A stretch of DNA of 64,000 bases, from the NCBI RefSeq assembly GCF_000621145.1, contig NZ_JHZB01000003.1, positions 124,001 through 188,000 on the forward strand. Reading direction: 5' to 3'. The DNA is from Desulfobulbus elongatus DSM 2908 (GTDB lineage: Bacteria > Desulfobacterota > Desulfobulbia > Desulfobulbales > Desulfobulbaceae). A model generated the notes under the pieces. The model did no database searches. It saw only the letters and a list, made by a program, of their open reading frames with translations, and had not been told where the DNA came from. Of the stretch, positions 1-8,248 are shown one piece after another. Positions within the stretch are counted from its first letter, which is position 1; the number at the start of each line of letters is the position of its first letter. The position numbers and the translations under genes are program-made.

Positions 1-980
1 GTCGAGCCGGTGCTGTCGCTGCCGGCTGCTTCTTCGTCCTGGGCATTCCCCTGGTGGATGGTGATGATCTGGCCGTAGGTGTTTTGCACGATCAGGGGAT
101 TGCCGGATCTCGCCTGTCCATCCGGCGTCAGCCCGGCCTCGGCGGACGAGGCGGCGGGAAGGGGTGCGGTCCCGGTGTGCGGTCCGGCCGTTTGCGCTCC
201 GGTGGCCGTGGTCGCGGTTTGCTGGGGTTGTGGCGCGCTTTTGCCGGTATTGTCGATCACGAAACCGGCGGCGGGCGACGCAGCGGCCCGGTTGCCGGTA
301 TCAGCGGCCTGGCCGGCGGCAACGGGCATGGCCCGGCTGCCGTCCGTCTGGGGCGTCGGCAGCTCCTGTGCCACCGTCGGTAGCTCCGGTGCCACCGGAT
401 GGCCGTTCGCGCGGGTCGATGGCTGCTCCGGTCCGGCCGGCATGCCGATCTGCGGGACGGAAGGGGGCTGGACCGCCGTTTGCGCGATCGGCGGTACGTC
501 GGCGGTGCTGGTGGTGGCACTGGTGGCGGTCGAGGCGTTGCCGGCGGTCAGGTCGGCCAGCAGTCGGGCCATGGCCGATTCGGCGCCCTGGCCGGCGGCA
601 AGGGCGGCCCCCTGATTGGTGGCCGTCACCGCGGCATCGGCTGGCGGTACGGACGCGGGATCCGGATTCGCAGCGGGCGGCCCCGCCGCATCGGCGGTCG
701 TTCCGTTCAGGCCTGTCGCGGTGAGCAAGGAATCGCCCTGGCCGGCCGCCGTCTGGTCCGCGCCGGTTTTTTCCGTCTCCGGAGACGAGTCCTGGGCATG
801 GCGGCTGCGCGGGTGTTTCGTGGAGGCACCGGCCCGGGACGATGAAGCGGAGGTCTGCTGATCCGTCGCGGCCTTCAGATGGGAGGCAAACATGCCTTCC
901 TTGCCCGTTTTGGCCGATGCCGCCGCCGGTGGGGCGGCGGAGGGCATGTCGACGGGAACGCTTGCAAGTGCTTGGGGCAT
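1..980 (-). CDS. fliK: Flagellar hook-length control protein FliK, N-terminal part (truncated by window edge)
   Basis: The frame opens with ATG at 980, sharing one base with the motE-like stop (TAATG), and stays open for about 326 codons to the left edge, so the C-terminus is missing. The visible part is low in complexity and rich in Ala, Pro, Thr and Gln, with almost no hydrophobic core. This is typical of the FliK N-terminal ruler region, which is poorly conserved. The conserved C-terminal substrate-switch domain would lie outside the window. The call rests on position at the end of a fliF-G-H-I-J operon and on composition, not on a conserved motif. FliK controls hook length and switches export specificity. 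Confidence 0.7.
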   Translation of the reverse strand, partial: MPQALASVPVDMPSAAPPAAASAKTGKEGMFASHLKAATDQQTSASSSRAGASTKHPRSRHAQDSSPETEKTGADQTAAGQGDSLLTATGLNGTTADAAGPPAANPDPASVPPADAAVTATNQGAALAAGQGAESAMARLLADLTAGNASTATSATTSTADVPPIAQTAVQPPSVPQIGMPAGPEQPSTRANGHPVAPELPTVAQELPTPQTDGSRAMPVAAGQAADTGNRAAASPAAGFVIDNTGKSAPQPQQTATTATGAQTAGPHTGTAPLPAASSAEAGLTPDGQARSGNPLIVQNTYGQIITIHQGNAQDEEAAGSDSTGS

Positions 981-1495
981 TATCGGATGTCCAGGGTGGA
1001 AAAGCCGGTTGTCAATTTGGCTGCCTTGTCCCGTTCCATGTTGCCGAGGATTTTGGCGGCGGATTTGGTCTTCATTTTGCCCAGAATGGCGATCGCCAGT
1101 TCCTGATCCACCGAACCGAGAACCATGGCGGCCTTTTCGGCGGTCATCTTTTCGTAAACCTTGGCGAGCTCCCCGATCCGTTTCTGCTCCTCGACGCTTT
1201 TTTGCTCGAGAAGTTTTTCGACCCGAACCCGGAGTTGGTTGAGCTGTTCGATTTTCTTATCGACCTCGCCTTCCAATCTCTTTAGTTCGTTTTTCTTGCT
1301 CTCCAACTCCTCGCGTTCGCGGGCAAAGGGCGCGCCGCCGGCCTGAAGGCTCTCCATGATCCGCCGCTCCTCCACCGAGCCGTACTGTTGTTCCTGGGAC
1401 GATTGGGGATCGGGGGCGGCGTTCTTTTCCTCGGCGAACGCCGGCAGCAGGAAGGAGAAAAGAACCAGGCCGGCAAGGAAAAACATTCTGTTCAT
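980..1495 (-). CDS. MotE-like flagellar protein (MgtE-N-type domain, periplasmic)
   Basis: 171 aa. An N-terminal signal or anchor (residues 1-21, ending near AFAEE) is followed by a long charged coiled coil (about 50-110) and a C-terminal MgtE-N/FliG-like helical domain (about 112-165) with the repeated pattern AAMVLGSVD and AAKILGNME. This architecture matches the COG3334/MotE family found between fliJ and fliK in many Proteobacteria. MotE is described as a chaperone or stabiliser of a motor protein in alphaproteobacteria; its role here is inferred from that. It sits in the flagellar operon, 48 bases downstream of fliJ, and its stop overlaps the fliK start. Confidence 0.75.
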   Translation of the reverse strand: MNRMFFLAGLVLFSFLLPAFAEEKNAAPDPQSSQEQQYGSVEERRIMESLQAGGAPFAREREELESKKNELKRLEGEVDKKIEQLNQLRVRVEKLLEQKSVEEQKRIGELAKVYEKMTAEKAAMVLGSVDQELAIAILGKMKTKSAAKILGNMERDKAAKLTTGFSTLDIR

Positions 1496-1543
1496 GGGAC
1501 GCTCCGGGCGATGATGCGGGGAAGGCGGTTCGGAAGGCCGGCG

Positions 1544-1984
1544 CTAGCGCTGCCTGCGCTCGTGGGAAAGCACGGCGATTTCGTCGAGCATGGCCAGCTC
1601 CTTCTTCTCCAGGAATTTGGCATAGGCGGCATCCTGCTGTTCCTGCAATTTTTCCATGATCTTTCTCTCCTTGCTCCTCTTCACCAGCACCTGCCGTTTC
1701 TTGGCCACCTGGGCCTGTTGTTTGGCGAGTTCGGTGCGGCGCGACTCGATCAATTCGTGCACCAGGTCGATCCGGGAGGCGAACAGGCGCAGCCGGTCGA
1801 CCGTGGTTCCCTGTTCCTGGTCCCGCCGCTGGTCGGCATGCAGGTCGGCCAATTCCTTTTCGGTCCGCAGCAGCGCTTCCTGAAGCCGCGCCTCGGCCTC
1901 CAGGGCCTGATGCAGGGCCTGCCGGGCCGCATCCTCGAGCTGCCGGCGGTAGTTGAGCACCGCGTGCATGGTGAACGGCTTCAT
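1544..1984 (-). CDS. fliJ: Flagellar export protein FliJ
   Basis: 146 aa, almost entirely alpha-helical and charged, with heptad-like coiled coil throughout. This is the length and composition expected for FliJ, the central stalk of the FliH-FliI export ATPase. The start overlaps the fliI stop by 4 bases (ATGA), as is usual for fliI-fliJ, so the two are translationally coupled. FliJ is poorly conserved in sequence, so position directly after fliI carries much of the call. Confidence 0.85.
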   Translation of the reverse strand: MKPFTMHAVLNYRRQLEDAARQALHQALEAEARLQEALLRTEKELADLHADQRRDQEQGTTVDRLRLFASRIDLVHELIESRRTELAKQQAQVAKKRQVLVKRSKERKIMEKLQEQQDAAYAKFLEKKELAMLDEIAVLSHERRQR

Positions 1985-3372
1985 TCGGCGTCGTCCCCGG
2001 CCTGATCGGTTTTCCGGCGGTCAAACCCCTTGCGGCCCGCCCGCCTCCGGTCGGAAACCTGACGGTCGCTGACCAGTTCCCCCATGGCGGCGATGGTTTC
2101 CTCGAGGGTGGAGGATTCGTCGTATCCCTGGGTGAGAAAGGTGTTGATGGCATCGATGCGCGAGATGGCGTAGTCGATCTTCTTGTTGCTGCCGGCGGCA
2201 TAGGCGCCGATGTTGATCAGGTCTTCCGATTCCCGGTACACGGCCAGGACGCTGCGGGTCTTGCCGGCCAGTTCGCGGTGCCGGGGGTTGGTGATGTCGC
2301 GCATGACCCGGCTGGTGGAGAGCATCACGTCGATGGCTGGATAGTGGTTCTTGGCGGCGATGGCGCGCGACAGCACGATATGGCCGTCCAGGATCGAGCG
2401 GACCGAATCGGCGACCGGCTCGGTCAGGTCGTCGCCGTCGACCAGCACGGTATACAGGCCGGTGATCGAACCCTGGTCCTGGAAATTGCCGGCCCGTTCC
2501 AGCAGTTTGGGCAGGGTGGCGAAGACGCTCGGGGTATAGCCCTTGGTGGTCGGCGGTTCGCCGATGGACAGACCGATCTCGCGCATGGCCATGGCAAAGC
2601 GCGTGATCGAATCCATCATCAGGAGGACGTCCTTGCCCTGCTGGCAGAAATATTCGGCGATGGCGGTGGCCACGAAGGCGCCGCGCATTCGGAGCAGGGG
2701 CGACTGGTCCGAGGTGACGGCGATGATCACCGAATGCGCCAGCCCCTCCGGCCCCAGGTCGCGTTCGATGAACTCCTTGACCTCGCGGCCGCGTTCGCCG
2801 ATCAGGGCGATGACGTTGACATCCGCCTTGGCGAACTTGGCCATCATCCCCAAGAGCACGCTCTTGCCCACGCCGGAGCCGGCCATGATGCCCATGCGCT
2901 GGCCGATGCCGCAGGTGAGCAGGGCGTTGATCGCCCGGATGCCGAGATCGAGCGGCCGGGTGATGGCGTCGCGCCGCATCGGGCCGGGCGGCAGGGAATA
3001 CAACGGTTTTTCGTGGGGCAGACACAGGGCCGGCCCCTGGTCCAGCGGCTGGCCCATGCCGTCGAGGACCCGGCCCAGCAGGGCGTCGCCGACCGCGATG
3101 GTGGCCTGCTCCTTTTTGACCCGGATGCGGCTGCCGGGTCCGAGGCCGCGCAGTTCGCCCAGGGGCATGAGCAGGGCCCGGTTGTCGCTGTAGCCGACGA
3201 TTTCGGCCGGCACCGCCTCGCTCTCGTCCTGAAGGGGCGAAATCTCGCAGAGGGAGCCGATGGAGGAGCGGGGGCAGGAGCCCTCGACCACCAGGCCGAC
3301 AATGCGATGCACCTTGCCGTAGATCCGGATGGGGGAAAAGGCGTCGAGGCGGGCGGCGAGGGAGGGGGTCAT
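1981..3372 (-). CDS. fliI: Flagellum-specific ATPase FliI
   Basis: 463 aa from the ATG at 3372; a GTG further out at 3429 would add 19 proline-rich residues and is less likely. The protein has the F1-beta-like fold of type III export ATPases: Walker A as GSGVGKS in the middle third, a Walker B strand VLLMMDS followed by ITRFAMAMREIGL, and the family stretch GYTPSVFATLPKLLERAG. FliI forms a hexamer at the cytoplasmic face of the export gate, energising export with FliH and FliJ. No strong Shine-Dalgarno is visible before 3372, so translation may be coupled to fliH. Confidence 0.95.
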   Translation of the reverse strand: MTPSLAARLDAFSPIRIYGKVHRIVGLVVEGSCPRSSIGSLCEISPLQDESEAVPAEIVGYSDNRALLMPLGELRGLGPGSRIRVKKEQATIAVGDALLGRVLDGMGQPLDQGPALCLPHEKPLYSLPPGPMRRDAITRPLDLGIRAINALLTCGIGQRMGIMAGSGVGKSVLLGMMAKFAKADVNVIALIGERGREVKEFIERDLGPEGLAHSVIIAVTSDQSPLLRMRGAFVATAIAEYFCQQGKDVLLMMDSITRFAMAMREIGLSIGEPPTTKGYTPSVFATLPKLLERAGNFQDQGSITGLYTVLVDGDDLTEPVADSVRSILDGHIVLSRAIAAKNHYPAIDVMLSTSRVMRDITNPRHRELAGKTRSVLAVYRESEDLINIGAYAAGSNKKIDYAISRIDAINTFLTQGYDESSTLEETIAAMGELVSDRQVSDRRRAGRKGFDRRKTDQAGDDAE

Positions 3373-3451
3373 CGGAGTTGGGGGCACGGGTTGCCGGAGC
3401 GCGCGCGCAGGGGTCCGGGAAAGCGGCACCGGCGGCGGGAACGGGCGGCGT

Positions 3452-4228
3452 TCATGCCTCGGGGGGCGGTTCCCCGTCCGGCGGTTCGGGCGCCGCCGCG
3501 AAGTCGCTGCCGGGCGCCGGCACGAAAAAAGGTTGTTCTTCGAGCAATTCCTTCATGCTGTCCAACTGGGTCTCAATGGAGGCATCCACCGTGCAGACCG
3601 CCGATTCCAGCAGGCAGCCCCCCCTGGTCATGCCCTCGTCGGTCTTGAAGACGAGGTGCGCCAGCCCGCGGATGGCGGCGATCAGTTCGGGGACCCTGGC
3701 CTCGGCCACGGCGAGATCGTCGGGATGCAGGGTCACGTAGTATTCCTCGCTCTCGATGGCCTGTTCCAGGGCCGCCTCCAGGGTGGCGGCGATGACGTTG
3801 CGCGGCGTGGCCAATTCCCGGCGCAGGATCTTTTCGCTGATCAGGACGACCAGGTTGATCAGCTCGGCCCGGTTGTGCCGGAACATGGTCGTGCGCTGAC
3901 CGTCGAGTTTTTGACAGCTCTCGGCAAAGGCCGCGACGGCCTGGTGCACGTCCATCTGGAACTGGTCGGCCAGGTCGGCCCTGCCCTGGTTGTACGCTTC
4001 CTGGCGGATCGCCTCCGCATCGACGGCCGGTGCCGGTTCCGGCTCATGCCGGCCCCGGTCCTCCGGCGGATGTTCCGGTTCGACTGGTGTATCCCGGACG
4101 CCGGGCCCGTCGGCGACGGGTTCCTCGACCGCGGGCGGTTCCTCTTTCCGGGGGAGCGGAATGCTGCGGCGGACGAGCGTCGTGGGGGTGAACAAGGGGT
4201 CCTGTTTGAAGACCTTAGACGAACTCAT
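3452..4228 (-). CDS. fliH: Flagellar export/assembly protein FliH
   Basis: About 258 aa from the ATG at 4228 (a GTG at 4237 is also in frame). The first third is charged and proline-rich. The rest has the FliH/HrpE pattern: a helical stretch with AYNQGRADLADQF, then NLVVLISEKILRREL and a C-terminal domain with YYVTLHPDDLAV, a stretch shared with V-type ATPase E subunits. FliH inhibits and anchors FliI. The start lies inside the end of fliG (overlap of about 14 bases), so the genes are tightly coupled. Confidence 0.88.
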   Translation of the reverse strand: MSSSKVFKQDPLFTPTTLVRRSIPLPRKEEPPAVEEPVADGPGVRDTPVEPEHPPEDRGRHEPEPAPAVDAEAIRQEAYNQGRADLADQFQMDVHQAVAAFAESCQKLDGQRTTMFRHNRAELINLVVLISEKILRRELATPRNVIAATLEAALEQAIESEEYYVTLHPDDLAVAEARVPELIAAIRGLAHLVFKTDEGMTRGGCLLESAVCTVDASIETQLDSMKELLEEQPFFVPAPGSDFAAAPEPPDGEPPPEA

Positions 4229-5228
4229 CGCCGCCACCCTTGTTGCCCAGCACCAGCTTGCCCTCTTCCTCGAGCTTCATCGCGATCTTGACGATGGTCT
4301 GCTGCATGGCCTCGACCTCGGAGAGCCGCACCGGCCCCATGACCTCGAGGTCGTCCATGATCATCTCCGCGGCCCGGGACGACATGTTGGCGAAGATCTT
4401 GGCCTTGATCTCGTCGGAGGCGGTCTTCAGGGCCAGGGTCAGGGAGTCGTTGTTGACCTCGCGCAGGATCAGCTGGATGGAGCGGCCGTCCAGGGCGCAC
4501 AGATCCTCGAAGGTGAACATCATCTTGCGGATGTTCTCGACCATGTCCGGGTCGACCTGCTCGAGGCTCTCCAGGATGTCCGAATCGAGATTGTTGGTCA
4601 TGCTGTCGAGGATGTCGACCACCTTCTTCAATCCGCCGACCTGGCGCTGTTCCACGGAGCCGACCACGATGCCGATCTCCTTGCTCAGCGCCTCCTCGAT
4701 CCGGTCGATGACCGCCGGCGAAACCCTGTCCAGGGTGGCGATGCGGTGCACGACATCGGCCCGTTTTTCCTCGGGCAGGTTGGCGATGATGGCGCCGGCG
4801 TGTTCCGTGGCCTGGGTCGAGAGCACCAGCGCAAGCGTTTGCGGGTGTTCGCGTTCGAGCAGTTCGGCCACCATGGAAGGGTGCATCTTGGCAATGGTTT
4901 CCAGGGGGCGGGCCTCGGTGCCGGTGACGAACTGGCGCATCAGGTTGGTCTCCCGGTTCTTGCTGCCGGAGCCGGCGATCAGCTTCTTGGCGAATTCCTG
5001 CCCCTTGACCACCAGGCCGGCCTGGCTTTCGGCGGACAGCTCGAAATCCTCAAGAATCCGTGCCTTGACCTCGTCGGGAATGTGCTCGATGTTGGCCATG
5101 CACCGGGTGACCTTGAAGATCTCCTCGTCGGTCAGTTCCCGCAGCAGCTTGGTCGCCGTTTCCTCGCCCAGGCAAATGAGCAGGATCGCCGCCTTTTTCA
5201 GCCCCGTCAGTTTGTCCGCCGCTGCCAT
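4215..5228 (-). CDS. fliG: Flagellar motor switch protein FliG
   Basis: 337 aa from ATG at 5228 (MAAADKLTGLKKAAIL); an upstream TTG at 5255 is unlikely. Domains are in order FliG-N (about 5-110, beginning GLKKAAILLICLGEE), FliG-M (about 115-195, including EHPQTLALVLS) and FliG-C (about 200-330) with the charged torque helix around FTFEDLCALDGRSIQLILREV. FliG links the MS ring (FliF) to FliM/FliN and the stator. It follows fliF by about 60 bases. The length matches the family norm of about 335. Confidence 0.96.
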   Translation of the reverse strand: MAAADKLTGLKKAAILLICLGEETATKLLRELTDEEIFKVTRCMANIEHIPDEVKARILEDFELSAESQAGLVVKGQEFAKKLIAGSGSKNRETNLMRQFVTGTEARPLETIAKMHPSMVAELLEREHPQTLALVLSTQATEHAGAIIANLPEEKRADVVHRIATLDRVSPAVIDRIEEALSKEIGIVVGSVEQRQVGGLKKVVDILDSMTNNLDSDILESLEQVDPDMVENIRKMMFTFEDLCALDGRSIQLILREVNNDSLTLALKTASDEIKAKIFANMSSRAAEMIMDDLEVMGPVRLSEVEAMQQTIVKIAMKLEEEGKLVLGNKGGGDEFV

Positions 5229-5291
5229 GGCACCTGCTGTCCGGGTGAAAGACAAGGAATCGGGCGGTCAGAAACACGGGGTGCCGCCCGC

Positions 5292-6947
5292 TCAACTCTG
5301 CTCATGGATCCATCCCTTGAGCACATGGGCGCTGAACACCGGGTCGTTTTCCACACCCTTTCTGACCTTTTCCAAGGTGTCGACCGGCGGCGATTCCATC
5401 GCGGCCTTGTAGGCCGCCCCGCCGATCAGGGAATCCACGGCCGTGTGCCCGGTGCCGGGCGCGGCGCCCCGCATCTGTTCGGCTTCCATCTGCTGCACGG
5501 TTTTGTAATGCTGGGTGACTTCGCGATTCAGGGTTTTCATCAGCGGTCGAATGAAGAAAAAGTAGAGCAGCAGGCCGCCCAGGGCAAGGAGGCCGTAGCG
5601 GATGAACGGCAGGTACGGATACAGCCAGCCGGCGGTTTCCCCCACGCCGTCGATGCCTTCGCCGTCGGCGATGAACGGCATGGACGTGACCTCGATCTTG
5701 TCGCCGCGGGCGGCGTCCAGCCCCAGGGCCGAGGCCACCATGGTTTCCAGGGCCTTGAGTTCGTCCGCGGTCCGGGGTTCGGTCTTGGCCGGTTCCCTGT
5801 CCCTGGCCGGGACGACCTTGTCGGCCACCAGCACCGAAACCGAGAGTTTGTGCACCGTGCCGACCGGATTGACGGTCCTGGAGACCACCTTGCTGATCTC
5901 GTAGTTGGTGGTCCGCTGCGACCGGCTGGTGGGCGGCGTGACCCCGGCGTTCTGGGCGGTGGCGCCTTCCAGGTTCGACTGGACCCCGGGCACGCCGCCG
6001 ATGAGTTCCGAGCCCGATTTTTCCTCGTTCAGCTGCTCGCTGCGGATGACCGGTTCCTCGGGATCGAAGGTCTCCTCGGTTTTTTCGGTCTTGGCGAAAT
6101 CGAGGGTGGCGCTGACCCGCACCATGGCGTTCTTGGCGCCGAGCGACTTGTCGAGCAGCGCCTGGGCCCGGTCCTCGAGGCGCTGCTCCACCTGCATCTG
6201 AAATTCCAGCATGTCGGGGGACAGGCCGCTGGTCATCCCCTTCTCGCCCAGCCGCGACAGCACGTTGCCGTTCTGGTCGATGACCGTGACGTGCTGGGGA
6301 TCCAGCCCCTCGATGGAACTGGACACCAGGTGGACGATGCCCTCGATCTGGGGTTCGTTCAGCCGTTTGCCCGGCGCGAGTTTGATGATGACCGAGGCGG
6401 TGGCGGGTTTCTGCTGGTCCCTGAACAGCCGTTTTTCCGGCAGGGCGAGATGCACGCGCGCCGTTTCCACCGGCCCGAGCGAGGCGATGGTCCGGGCCAG
6501 CTCGCCTTGCAGCGCCCGGGAATAGTTGACCTTCTGCACGAAATCGGTGAGCGCGAACGACTGCTTGTCGAAAATCTCGAAGCCGATGCCGCCCCCCTGG
6601 GGCAGGCCGAGCGAGGCCAGGCTCAGGCGGGTTTCGTGGACGTCCTTGGCCGGGATGAGGATATTGTGGCCGTTGTTGCCCAGCTGATAGGGGATGTTCT
6701 GCCCCTTGAGCCAGTTGACCACGGCCGAGGCGTCGGCGTCGGTGAGGTTGCCGTACAGCAGTTGATAGTCTGCGGTGCGCCCCTGGACGATGATCAGGGC
6801 GAACAGGCCGAGAATCAGGGCGGTCACCGCGGCCAGGGCGATTTTCCTTGGCCTTGGCCAGGCGGCGACGGTCGCCGCCAGCGCCTGCCAGCCGCTTTTC
6901 AGTTTCGAGGTCGAAGTGGCATCCGTTTCTGGGTGTTGTTCAGCCAT
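5292..6947 (-). CDS. fliF: Flagellar MS-ring protein FliF
   Basis: 551 aa, a normal length. It has a first TM helix at about 35-55 (IALAAVTALILGLFALII), a YscJ/FliF ring-building domain at about 60-230 with the typical NYSRALQGELARTI and ARVHLALPEKRLF, a periplasmic second domain, a second TM at about 450-470 (YGLLALGGLLLYFFFI) and a short cytoplasmic tail (ALIGGAAYKAAM onward) of the FliG-binding kind. The Shine-Dalgarno AGGGAAG precedes the ATG at 6947. FliF forms the inner-membrane ring on which the motor is built. Confidence 0.96.
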   Translation of the reverse strand: MAEQHPETDATSTSKLKSGWQALAATVAAWPRPRKIALAAVTALILGLFALIIVQGRTADYQLLYGNLTDADASAVVNWLKGQNIPYQLGNNGHNILIPAKDVHETRLSLASLGLPQGGGIGFEIFDKQSFALTDFVQKVNYSRALQGELARTIASLGPVETARVHLALPEKRLFRDQQKPATASVIIKLAPGKRLNEPQIEGIVHLVSSSIEGLDPQHVTVIDQNGNVLSRLGEKGMTSGLSPDMLEFQMQVEQRLEDRAQALLDKSLGAKNAMVRVSATLDFAKTEKTEETFDPEEPVIRSEQLNEEKSGSELIGGVPGVQSNLEGATAQNAGVTPPTSRSQRTTNYEISKVVSRTVNPVGTVHKLSVSVLVADKVVPARDREPAKTEPRTADELKALETMVASALGLDAARGDKIEVTSMPFIADGEGIDGVGETAGWLYPYLPFIRYGLLALGGLLLYFFFIRPLMKTLNREVTQHYKTVQQMEAEQMRGAAPGTGHTAVDSLIGGAAYKAAMESPPVDTLEKVRKGVENDPVFSAHVLKGWIHEQS

Positions 6948-7006
6948 GGTGGTGCTTCCCTGCGTTGGTTATTCCCTGGTGCGAACGGCCGGCGTCGTCG
7001 TGCGGG

Positions 7007-7300
7007 TCACACCTGCATCCGCATGATTTCCTGATAGGCCTCGATGGCCTTGTTCCGGACCTGGACGGCGAAGCGGATGGAAATGTCCGCCTTCTCCATG
7101 GCGATCATGGCCTCGTGCAGGTTCTTTTCTCCGCCGCCGTGCACCTGCTGAATGGCCAGGTCGGCGGCACGCTGCTGCTGGCCGGTGTTCGCCACCATGG
7201 CGTCGAGAATGTCGCCGAAGGTGGTCTCGGCCTGGCGGACCGGAGAGGCCGCAGATGCCGCCGGGGCGGGCACCGGGCCGATGCCGTTCATCGCTTCCAT
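7007..7300 (-). CDS. fliE: Flagellar hook-basal body complex protein FliE
   Basis: 97 aa, the usual size. The C-terminal two thirds have the FliE signature: FGDILDAMVANTGQQQRAADLAIQQV, then a helix ending with the strongly conserved AYQEIMRMQV. FliE joins the MS ring to the rod and is the first export substrate. It lies 3 bases from the flgC stop, in the classical flgB-flgC-fliE order. Confidence 0.94.
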   Translation of the reverse strand: MEAMNGIGPVPAPAASAASPVRQAETTFGDILDAMVANTGQQQRAADLAIQQVHGGGEKNLHEAMIAMEKADISIRFAVQVRNKAIEAYQEIMRMQV

Positions 7301-7303
7301 CCG

Positions 7304-7741
7304 TTACCTCCCGATGTCGAGGGCTTTCATGGCCATGCGTTTGGCCGATTTGATCGTAGTGGTGTTGGCTTCGTAGGAACGGGTGGCGGACATCATGTCC
7401 ACCGTTTCCTTGATGACGCTGACGTTGGGCATGGCCACGTAGCCGTCCTCCCTGGCATCCGGGTGCGAGGGGTCGTAGACGAGCTGGGGCGGCTCGGTAT
7501 CCTCGATGATCCTGGCGACCTTGACGCCCTGGATGTGCCGCTGGTCCTGCACCGAGGCGGCGAGGTGCTGCTGGAACGGGAGCGGCTCGGTCCGGAACAC
7601 CACGGATTTTTTCTTGTAGGGACCGCCCTCGGGCGTCGAGGTGGTCTCGGCATTGGCCAGATTGGAGCTGATGGTGTTCAGCCGGGTCGTTTGCGCCCTC
7701 AGTCCCGAGGCGGCGATGTCGAAGGTGGTGAAAATATCCAT
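7304..7741 (-). CDS. flgC: Flagellar basal-body rod protein FlgC
   Basis: 145 aa. The N-terminal flagellar rod motif (ASGLRAQTTRLNTISSNLAN) is present, with a C-terminal helix containing EAN-like residues (MMSATRSYEANTTTIKSAK) typical of rod and hook proteins. The middle includes VKVARIIEDTEPPQLVYDPSHPDA, a FlgC hallmark. It is a proximal rod subunit exported through the flagellar gate. It directly follows flgB. Confidence 0.95.
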   Translation of the reverse strand: MDIFTTFDIAASGLRAQTTRLNTISSNLANAETTSTPEGGPYKKKSVVFRTEPLPFQQHLAASVQDQRHIQGVKVARIIEDTEPPQLVYDPSHPDAREDGYVAMPNVSVIKETVDMMSATRSYEANTTTIKSAKRMAMKALDIGR

Positions 7742-7786
7742 GCCAGATTCCTGTCCTGATGATGGTGTGTGTTTTGTTCAAGCAAA

Positions 7787-8200
7787 TTATGCGCCACCGT
7801 TGGCGGCATATTTGAGCATCGACAATTTTTTGTTGAGCATGGTGACCGCCGCCTCGTACAGGATCTCGTTTTCCGAGAGCTTGACCATCTCCTGGTCCAC
7901 GCTGACGGTGTTCCGGTCGCCGAGGCCGGCGGTGTCCCTGGTGACGGTGAGCGTGCCGTTGACCTGCTCGAAACTGGGCGGGGCCGGCGGGATATGGGCC
8001 GGATGGGTCGTCGCCGGCCGCAGGCCGCTGTCGGTCAGGGCGCTGTGCAACTGTTCCTCGAAACTGAAGGATTGCGCCGCATACCCCGGCGTTTCGGCGT
8101 TGGCGATGTTGGAGCCGATGACTTCCTGGTTTTTGGAGCGGAGATCGAGCACCTTGTGCAGGAGTCTCATGGTGGTGTCGAATTGCTGAATGCCGGGCAT
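7787..8200 (-). CDS. flgB: Flagellar basal-body rod protein FlgB
   Basis: 137 aa. It shows the rod-protein N-terminal motif (LRSKNQEVIGSNIANAETPGYAA) and a C-terminal helix with MVKLSENEILYEAAVTMLNKKL, both characteristic of FlgB. It forms the part of the rod next to FliE. The gene is the first conventional flagellar gene after the TPR gene at the head of the operon. Confidence 0.95.
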   Translation of the reverse strand: MPGIQQFDTTMRLLHKVLDLRSKNQEVIGSNIANAETPGYAAQSFSFEEQLHSALTDSGLRPATTHPAHIPPAPPSFEQVNGTLTVTRDTAGLGDRNTVSVDQEMVKLSENEILYEAAVTMLNKKLSMLKYAANGGA

Positions 8201-8248
8201 GGGGGTTCCTCCGTCGGTCGTGCGGGATGGATCGGGCGCTGGCCGGTG

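Noticed and set aside
3990-7034. Plus-strand open frame of about 1014 codons through fliH, fliG and fliF
   Set aside because: It is the antisense frame of GC-rich flagellar genes, low-complexity and Gly/His/Arg-rich, with no Shine-Dalgarno and no family features. fliF and fliG are unmistakable on the minus strand.
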